The translations under genes and the position numbers were made by a program. Shown here piece after piece: positions 57,424 through 64,000 of a stretch of 64,000 bases of DNA (position 1 is its first letter; every line of letters starts with the position of its first letter). The DNA lies in assembly GCA_947652605.1 (NCBI GenBank), contig OX393583.1, forward strand, positions 11,263,222-11,327,221. The letters run 5' to 3'. A model generated the notes under the pieces. It had not been told where the DNA came from and searched no databases. It saw only the letters and a program-made list of their open reading frames with translations. The stretch comes from Elmis aenea. Its lineage: Eukaryota; Arthropoda; Insecta; Coleoptera; Elmidae.

Positions 57424-58640
57424 TTAATTCATTTTCTTTACAAGTAATGCTACGTCCATCTTTGTTACTGAGTGTTCATCGCAAACAGGTTTCGCGCAAA
57501 CTACGAAGGACTTCCTAGTCTTACGTTGTTTCCGATTCGGTTCTCGGCAGACATAACAACTGCCAACAAGAGGTGAGGATCCGCGACTACCATGAGGTAC
57601 TTGAGGACCTGCTGCCTCTGGTGCTACTACAATCCGTCGTCCAAGCACCATTTCTACTTTCTACTGCACATCGAAGGAAATGGTTTCTCATCGACATCCG
57701 GTTTGTACCACGAGCTTCGATTGCAGGCATACATAACTGATCGGCCAAATATTTCAGGAACTTTCTTCGTTGATCGTTGGCCCTGAGCCGTGGGTTGTGT
57801 TCTCTGTAGATGATGCAGGATGCTAACCCAGTAACGTCAAACATGTTAAGCCGCCTTTTCCTAGCAGCAGGTATTTTGCGCGGCGTAGAACGTAGTAATG
57901 CCTCGACCACTCAACATAGAGAGATTATTAATCTATGTTGACTACTTGACTAGTCGAGGCATTACTACGTTCTTCACCGCGCAAAATACCTGCTGCTAGG
58001 AAAACGCGGGTTTATAGAAAAATGCTAGAGGCCAACGCAATGTTCTTCGTTTCACAGTGTACTCGCCCAACATTTTGTCCATAACATCAACTCCGCCTTT
58101 GGAATTATTGTAATAGTTTATCATTTCTGGATTGGGTGCTTGTGTCCGATCGACTTCTCCCGTCATTTGCATGGATGACAAAAGAACGACTGATTTATTC
58201 TTCTTTGTCACATATGTGCAGATTGTTGCATCACGATTTTAGGCAAAATTGGTCGAATTTACAGGCCTTTTTTGGCAGTTGCTTGACATAAATCTCTTGT
58301 TTTTTCTCACCGTACCCACCTCTTTGTCGTATGATGTTACGAGATCTTGTTTGTGTACTTAGCAGTGGATCACTATGCTATTGAGTTCCATCTTTAGCAG
58401 ACCAAATGTCATACACACTTTGAGATACAGGCTCATCCTCAACGCTTTCTTCTTGTCGTATTCTTTTTCCTGCTCTATGACCATTTCTTGCTCGATGTCT
58501 GACTTTTCCTCAGCTGAAACATCCGCTGGTGGTACATAGTTTTCGTCATCAGATGCAACATATGATTCTTCCTCATATTCAGAATCAGATTCTTCAAATA
58601 CTGAATGTGTATCAAAGGTCTACTTATGTTGTGATAAGAA
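57424..58640 (-). pseudogene. piggyBac transposase remnants (P5)
   Basis: Read from 58640 downward: an acidic N-terminus (ESDSEYEEESYVASDDENYV), then a gap, then KGGVDVMDKMLGEYTVKRRT and LRWPLAFFY, an insertion, then MFDVTGLASCIIYREHNPRL, ANDQRRKFLKYLADQL and the zinc-binding tail CYVCREPNRKQRKTRKSFVV with CAKPVCDEHS. The first two catalytic Asp regions are lost; the last two Asp remain. Stops and frameshifts separate the parts. Confidence 0.88.
57849..58011. mobile_element. 163-bp palindromic MITE with TTA duplication
   Basis: Arms of about 60 bp, AGCCGCCTTTTCCTAGCAGC and its complement GCTGCTAGGAAAACGCGGGT, enclose a 45-bp loop. The flanks are TTA (57846-57848) and TTA (58012-58014). It interrupts the transposase between FFY and NMF codons; removing it and one TTA restores the frame. 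The 3-bp TTA duplication suggests a Harbinger-type MITE. Confidence 0.85.
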
Positions 58641-59266
58641 CGCAAATATTCAGCATCTTTTTGCAGGTGCCCGTTAAAGAATCAAAACAAAATATCTAAG
58701 TAGTGTTGAAATAAGCAAAATATCACAAAACATGACTTAAGCAATGTGTAGATATTAAATATTATCCATTTGCCGTATAAAAAAATTTTAATTACTAAGA
58801 ACTTTCATACAAAATATATGAAGGTACAATAGTACCTTTACCGCCTGTTACGTTGTAAAATATGCCGCCTGACTAGGGTTAAGGGAATTCGTTTTGAAAT
58901 TGTTATATTGTGAAATATCAATATTTTCTTAGGCTCCTGTTTCTGTCAATGTTTCATAAAAACTTAAAAAAGCTCAAAAACGATCAGGGTTGGCTGCCCA
59001 CTGGGTAGGTAACCCAATAAAACCCGGCTGGGTTTTATTGGGTGGGTTTAATTGGGGAGAACCCGCCCGGGGTTTTTTAGATTATATGTTTATTATATTA
59101 AATAAAATATTTTTTTTTAAATAGGCATATAATGTAAATACCCATAATTTAATCATTTTATACTTTTATATATATGTAATTCATTATACATATAATTAGA
59201 AACAGTGAAAATCAATTATTTATGTAATTTTTAGTAAATTATTTATTTAAGACAGATCAATTTATA

Positions 59267-59935
59267 TACAGGGTGTAGACTCGGATCACGCAACATAGCA
59301 ATTTCAATGGTAAAATTTTAAAAGTCGTATTCTTGCTCTCTTAATTATTTTAGAAAAAAAGTGCAAAGACGTTTTTTGTAGAGAAAAAAATTCTGTATCC
59401 ATAAATGTAGTCAATATTACTTTTTCGTTTTCCAATAACTAAAAATTAAGCAATTACAAAACGCGTTTTGACAAAAATCTGTAGTGCCTTGGAATTATGC
59501 TATGACAACTGCCCAACCTAATGTCACTTATACTGTCACTTTGACACGAAATTCATTCCTAATTATCCTTTATATTTTATCAAACATTTATTTGACACAG
59601 TTAGTTATGTTTTCATTCCAAGATACAATAAAAATGATTATTATGAATGAATTTCGCGTCAAAGTGACAGTATAAATGACATTAGGCTAGGCAGTTGTCA
59701 TAGCATAATTCCAAGGCGCTACAGATTTTTGTCAAAACTCGTTTTGTAATTGCTTAATTTTTAGTTATTGGAAAACGAAAAAGTAATATTGATTACATTT
59801 ATGGATACAGAATTTTTTCTCTACAAAAAACGTATTTGCACTTTTTTTCTAAAATAATTAGGGGAGCAAGAATATGACTTTTATAATTTTACCATTGAAA
59901 TTGCTATGTTGCGTGATCCGAGTCTACACCCTGTA
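59267..59935. mobile_element. Foldback MITE nested in the hAT element
   Basis: The ends TACAGGGTGTAGACTCGGAT and its exact complement bound arms of about 290 bp with a central spacer of about 80 bp. Near-perfect arms suggest a young insertion. Confidence 0.9.
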
Positions 59936-60111
59936 TAATAAAAAATAAAGGTATATTTAACTTACATTATATTATTTATTTATATAATATCTACTAATGT
60001 ACAAATAATTTATTAAACATACCTATAGTTCAAATAGAATAATAAATTTGATATTTAAACTAATTTAAAGTAAAACATAATTATAATAATACCAACTACA
60101 ACTATTAATTG

Positions 60112-60840
60112 TTACCAATCTGCTGGTTCTAACCTTAAGTATCTGTATATCTGGACTAATTTCAGGGCTTTTTCGAACCATAGTTTATTTCTTAGTTTAT
60201 TCCAGCTCAGGCCATATGTGGAAAATATGCGTTCAATTGATGCAGAACTCGCAGGACAATTGTGCAGCGAAATAAAAAAATCGCAAAAATCCATGGGCAA
60301 TTTTGTGTTTTTTGCACTTTTAGCTTTTAATATCTTCCACCATTTTGAAGCACTAAATTTATCGATCACATCGCGGTGAAACATCGATTTTGGGAAGTAA
60401 TCAGTATCTTGAATTTTAAACGCTAAAAAATAAGTCAGGAAATTTGGATGTTTTTTCATCAGCCATTCTTCTGCAATGAGTTCATCTTCGCTGCTTAGTG
60501 ATTTTCCCAAATAATTTGGGTCCATAATATTTGCTAAGTAATGTGCCGGTGTTAATGCACTCTGCATTCGTTTTTTAATTAATGGTTTGATTTTTGGCGT
60601 TGATAGTATTTCATTATTTATTAAACCGTACCAAATTTCAACGGCAATAGACAAAGAAACATTATCATTTTGTAATGCATCTAAAGCTTTTGATAAGATT
60701 GAAAACATCTGTAAAATATTGCAGGCATCCGAATACAATCCACCATTATTTAGTATTTTATGAATGCTATTATCGCATTCGGAATAATGTTCAGATCTAA
60801 TTATAATTACTTTAAAACAAAACCTGTCATATAGGTTCAC
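60112..60840 (-). CDS. hAT transposase C-terminal half (BED-type hAT)
   Basis: The frame reads down to SLEPADW-type end (RYLRLEPADW, stop at 60112). The hATC dimerisation block is clear: CPASSASIERIFSTYGLSWN followed by KLRNKLWFEKALKLVQIYRY. Upstream are LTPAHYLANIMDPNYLGKSL and WLMKKHPNF blocks typical of zinc-finger BED/hAT transposases. The BED finger and the first catalytic regions are absent from the element, so it is an internally deleted copy, though this part has no stops. Confidence 0.9.
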   Translation of the reverse strand: MNLYDRFCFKVIIIRSEHYSECDNSIHKILNNGGLYSDACNILQMFSILSKALDALQNDNVSLSIAVEIWYGLINNEILSTPKIKPLIKKRMQSALTPAHYLANIMDPNYLGKSLSSEDELIAEEWLMKKHPNFLTYFLAFKIQDTDYFPKSMFHRDVIDKFSASKWWKILKAKSAKNTKLPMDFCDFFISLHNCPASSASIERIFSTYGLSWNKLRNKLWFEKALKLVQIYRYLRLEPADW

Positions 60841-61812
60841 ACATATTAGTATAATAGGCTTACCTAATTCAGGTAGAAGTCACCTTTTGTATATAATTTT
60901 AAATTACTTATTGCTAGAATCGTTTACAGTTAATACCAGGTAGAGCTTCACAGGCAACAATCTTTAAGGTTGTCACAATATGATTCGTACAAAACGACAA
61001 AATAATGTTTGGGATCAAAAATATTTACAACTTTTGTAATATAACTTTTCTGCTATATCTCATAGCCACGGAGAAAAATTCATCTAAAAAAAGTTAAAAG
61101 TTCTCAATAGCGAGCGTCGAATTCTGGACACCCTGTATATGAAGCTAGACATTTAAAAAAAGATTGTCCTTAAAAACGTTTTATTTCGGTCGCAAACATT
61201 CAATTTATGCAAAAATTTGCGAAGGCATACGTTGTGGGACAGCCGTAAGTACATTGCGATGTATAGTGAATTCAAACAAATACATTTTTGTGTGATACAT
61301 TTTTTTTAAATGTATTAAATACATCTATTTACCCGCTTTCTGGTGAAACAATCTAGTTACCCTACATACATAATAGTATATTTAGTTTGTACGATTATCA
61401 CTTTAAAAAACCAATAAAACCCAATAAAACCCGGTTTTACGACCCAATAAAACCCAATAAAAACCAATAAAACCCAGCCCACTGGGTTTTATTTATTAAA
61501 CCCGGGTTTTTGCCAACCCTGAAAACGATTGATTTTAGGCTCATACCACCTTTTACATTTTGAAAGACAATTTAATTTTGCATCTAAAGACAATTTAATT
61601 TTGCATCTAAATAGTGGAAAATATACCGAGTGTTCGGTTTAAGAAAAATAAGTGACGTATCGGTGCGCAAAAACAAAACAATTTTATAGTTGAAAATAAT
61701 TTCAGGTTATGTAGTAAATTACCACAAACAACTTTTATTCGAAACTTTTTTTTGTAAAATAATCACAAGACGAGATATTGATCCGTTAGGTTACTTTTTG
61801 TACACACTGTAT

Positions 61813-63078
61813 AAATATTACTACGGCAGAATTACTGTATGTATTCATTTTCTCTAACTCGGCTTATATTTTCAACAAGGTAATTTTCCTGTTATTGCGA
61901 CATTTTCAGGTCAACATCGCGGACTCGTATTATTGAAATAATTTGTCCCATTACACTCTTTCCGCATTCATCTGCCGCTCAATTCTAGGTCACTACGTAA
62001 GTTTCTCAACAACCTTAGTTTCAACATACACAACAACCTTTAATCTTCAACTTTATGTCACAACTCGAATTCCGTTTTTTTTTTTTGAAAAATTGTCTAC
62101 GCCACTGCGTTCTTATCAAAAAAGTTTCTGTAGAACGTCAACTTGTACCATATGAGTTTTAAAAGGTTTTACAGCTTGTTTTCTTTTTGTTTTCAAAGCC
62201 TACTATAATTTTGTATAAAAAAAAACTAAAAACTTACGCAACTTACATATTATTGATAACAACTATATCAACCCTTATATATTTGGAATGACAAAAAAAA
62301 TAAGAATTTAAATAAGTCATAGCCAACTATGGGTTCTATTTTTAAAAAAATGCAACTTTGTCACAACTCGAATTTTGTTTTTTTTTTTGAAAAATAGTCT
62401 ACGCCACTGCATTCTAATCAAAAAAGTGCCTGTAGAACGTCAAAATTACTTTTGTTTACTTTCATAAGCAAGTGAGATATTGTCATAAAAAGAAAAGTCG
62501 AAAAATCGAGTTATCGCCGATAACTCGAAAACAAAAGACGATAACCAATTTTAGTTTTCACCATTAACTTTCTCTCGAAAAAAGAGATCAAGGAAGCGGG
62601 GTCCGTTTTTCGTTACCTCTTGTAGTTACCGAGATTACCTATGAAAACATCAAAATTTGCCAAACCCAAAACATGTTTTATTGCATAACTGGCGCACTTA
62701 ATATATTTCTAATATATCATTTAAGACAAACATGGCTGGCTCTGATGTCACCAAGACGTATATGTGCTCAATTAATTGATTTCCCATTATATAGTTAAAT
62801 ACAACAAAGGCTACCCACATTGAATAATAATTACATATTACAGGTATTCCAATGAAGAATTTATGTTTATCTCGAAACAGATGAAGGACTATTTGAAGCT
62901 GACATTGTGTATTTATGAGGTCACACTTGTCATTATTTACAAAAATTTCAACTCAATCTTGACTACTTTATGAACAAAATAAACATATTTATTTATTTCG
63001 CCTTGGTTATATTAACAATTACTGTTAGATATGCTTTTTGATTGTAAATTACAAAATTACATGCCGTATGTATTAATC

Positions 63079-63079
<1 letters not shown>
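61813..63079. other. Degraded repeats, no gene
   Basis: Fragments of families E (TGTACCATATGAGTTTTAAAAG near 62146) and F-like sequence (ACCGAGATTACCTATGAAAAC near 62628) are visible, with two copies of a TTTTTGAAAAATnGTCTACGCC block at 62080 and 62388. No coding motif. Confidence 0.45.

Positions 63080-63107
<28 letters not shown>
63080..63107. repeat. TA microsatellite
   Basis: About 14 TA units at the border of the inverted Q copy. Confidence 0.9.
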
Positions 63108-63111
<4 letters not shown>

Positions 63112-63361
63112 GCTTGTTTGTGTGTTTGTTCGCTATACAATCCTAGGTCCGCTGACCGAACGGGACCAAATTTTGAACAGTTACTATTTAGGATCCAACG
63201 GATTAAACGCCGTATAAAAAACGGCCGACAGCGAGCGCGAGTAGTCTGTGATTGAGAAAATCTGGGAACGTCCGAAGGGCGCGAGCGCGGAGCGCGAGTA
63301 GTCTGTGATTGATAAAAGAGAATCATTGTAATGACCCGTGCAACGCCGGGTAAATCATCTA
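63108..63361 (-). mobile_element. Helentron-like repeat Q2 (inverted)
   Basis: Reverse-orientation copy from GAGCTTGTTTGTGTGTTTG to the CCCGTGCAACGCCGGGTAAAT hairpin and ATCTAGT. The minisatellite is almost absent here. Confidence 0.6.
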
Positions 63362-63684
63362 GTTTATTATAAAACTAGGCGATTTACCCGGCGTTGCCCG
63401 GGTGATTACAATTCTCTTTTATCAATCACAGACTACTCGCGCTCCGCGCTCGCGCCCGGTGGACGTTCCCAGATTATCAATCACAGACTACTCGCGCTCG
63501 GCGGACGTTTCCGGCCGTTCCCGGCTGTTCCCGGCTGTTCCCGGCCGTCCTTTATACGGCGTTTGATCCGTTGGATCCTAAATAGTAACTGTGCCAAATT
63601 TGGTCCCGATCGGTCAACGGACCTAGGATTCTATAGCGAACAAACAAACAAACAAACAAACAAACACACAAACAAGTTCTTTTA
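63362..63684 (+). mobile_element. Helentron-like repeat Q3
   Basis: Forward copy starting TTTATTATAAAACTAGGCG, with four minisatellite units (about 63507-63547) and a short AAAC array, ending TTCTTTTATATA. Head-to-head with Q2 it forms a palindrome centred near 63372. Confidence 0.6.
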
Positions 63685-64000
63685 TATATACAGGGTGTGT
63701 AGAAATTGGCGGAAGCGCTACACGTGGCGATGTCCTTCGTAAAATTCTAAGTCGAAAATCTTGATACAAAAATGTTGTACTATGGCCTAAGGAACCATTT
63801 AAAGGAAAAAAAAATTAACAACATTGCATACATTGATTTGCTTGGACATTTTTTTATCAGCAATTTTTACTTAGGTATTTACAATTTTTGTTCGAACTAA
63901 AAGCCTTCAGTTCGTAAACATAGCTACAAACTTTTGGGTATCGTAAAACACAAACTAGAAATAATTACGAGAAAAACAGAGATGACAGCTAATGACAATG
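63685..64000. mobile_element. Family C element copy 4, cut by window end
   Basis: Begins TACAGGGTGTGTAGAAATTG and GGCGGAAGCGCTACACGTGG, matching copy 3 with small deletions, and runs off the window. Confidence 0.8.

Larger units (their letters stand above)
57084..58878. mobile_element. piggyBac element P5, internally decayed
   Basis: The termini CCCTTGTCAGGCGGCAT and ATGCCGCCTGACTAGGG are flanked by TTAA. Subterminal GGTACAATTGTACC palindromes occur at both ends. The minus-strand transposase is fragmentary and holds a nested small MITE. Confidence 0.92.
58985..61521. mobile_element. hAT element with C-terminal transposase
   Basis: The ends CAGGGTTGGC and GCCAACCCTG are inverted with the exact 8-bp duplication AAAACGAT on both sides. 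Subterminal regions repeat CCAATAAAACCC many times, probable transposase binding sites by analogy with other hATs. It contains a nested foldback and a minus-strand transposase frame of 242 codons. Confidence 0.93.
56862..61812. mobile_element. Foldback family A, copy 2 arm, split by piggyBac and hAT elements
   Basis: The sequence from ATAACTCGAAAAAATTAATT matches the right arm of element A (from about 2865). It stops at TTAA where the piggyBac enters, resumes as GGGAATTCGTTTTGAAATTG, stops again at the hAT target site, and resumes to a decayed terminus TACACACTGTA near 61810. Only one arm is present. Confidence 0.75.

Noticed and set aside
63031..63326. IYIYIY-containing frames
   Set aside because: Products of the TA microsatellite next to Q2.

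Overview
The window looks like nuclear DNA of an insect. It is AT-rich, has long introns with canonical GT-AG junctions, and is packed with DNA transposons. A beetle would fit, but order cannot be fixed from sequence alone; that is inference. No rRNA, tRNA or CRISPR was seen.

Host genes. (1) A 12-membrane-segment sugar transporter of the insect facilitated trehalose transporter (Tret1-like, SLC2/MFS) family lies on the minus strand from about 28.2 kb down to 12.7 kb. Eight exons join with all phases compatible and give 551 residues through the stop; only the first exon with the start codon was not found. (2) At the left edge, two minus-strand exons (4002-3634 and 1090-734) encode the start of an unrecognised charged, probably coiled-coil protein. 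A second donor at 733 shows that the gene continues outside the window. (3) Two GC-richer minus-strand coding-like islands at 12.4 kb and 9.2 kb share a PPIGEGG peptide and may be exons of an unknown gene.

Everything else is dominated by mobile DNA, often nested. The commonest type is a foldback (long inverted repeat) element ending in TACAGGGTG...CACCCTGTA. About ten sequence families share these ends, and one carries a Tc1/mariner transposase remnant. Foldbacks of this type, or TEs nested in them, fill most of the transporter introns and the intron of the left-edge gene. Other classes are piggyBac-like elements with TTAA target duplications (6.4, 22.6-25.8, 44.2, 51.3-53.6, 57.1-58.9 kb); hAT elements with exact 8-bp target duplications (7.2, 10.0-11.5, 26.5-27.6, 30.0, 38.8, 39.4, 45.0, 48.5, 59.0-61.5 kb) plus a ZMYM1-type hAT remnant at 32-35 kb; Harbinger-like elements with Myb/SANT, MADF or TTA-duplication signatures (28.5-29.9, 32.5-33.3, 57.85 kb); a pogo-type remnant with a psq helix-turn-helix and a PHD finger (33.6-35.0 kb); two 5'-truncated LINEs (40.6 and 48.5-50.8 kb); and Helentron-like repeats with a 10-bp minisatellite and an AAAC microsatellite (55.2 and 63.1-63.7 kb).

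Layout: 0-4 kb unknown gene split by a foldback; 4-12 kb MITEs including a three-level nest; 12.4-28.2 kb transporter with TE-filled introns; 28.4-36 kb nested Harbinger, hAT and pogo remnants; 36-48 kb foldbacks, hAT MITEs, a LINE fragment and a piggyBac; 48-51 kb a four-level nest; 51-64 kb piggyBac, Helentron-like and hAT elements. No coherent new multigene system was found. The value of the window lies in the relative order of insertions, several recoverable pre-insertion sites, and a few unexplained coding-like islands.
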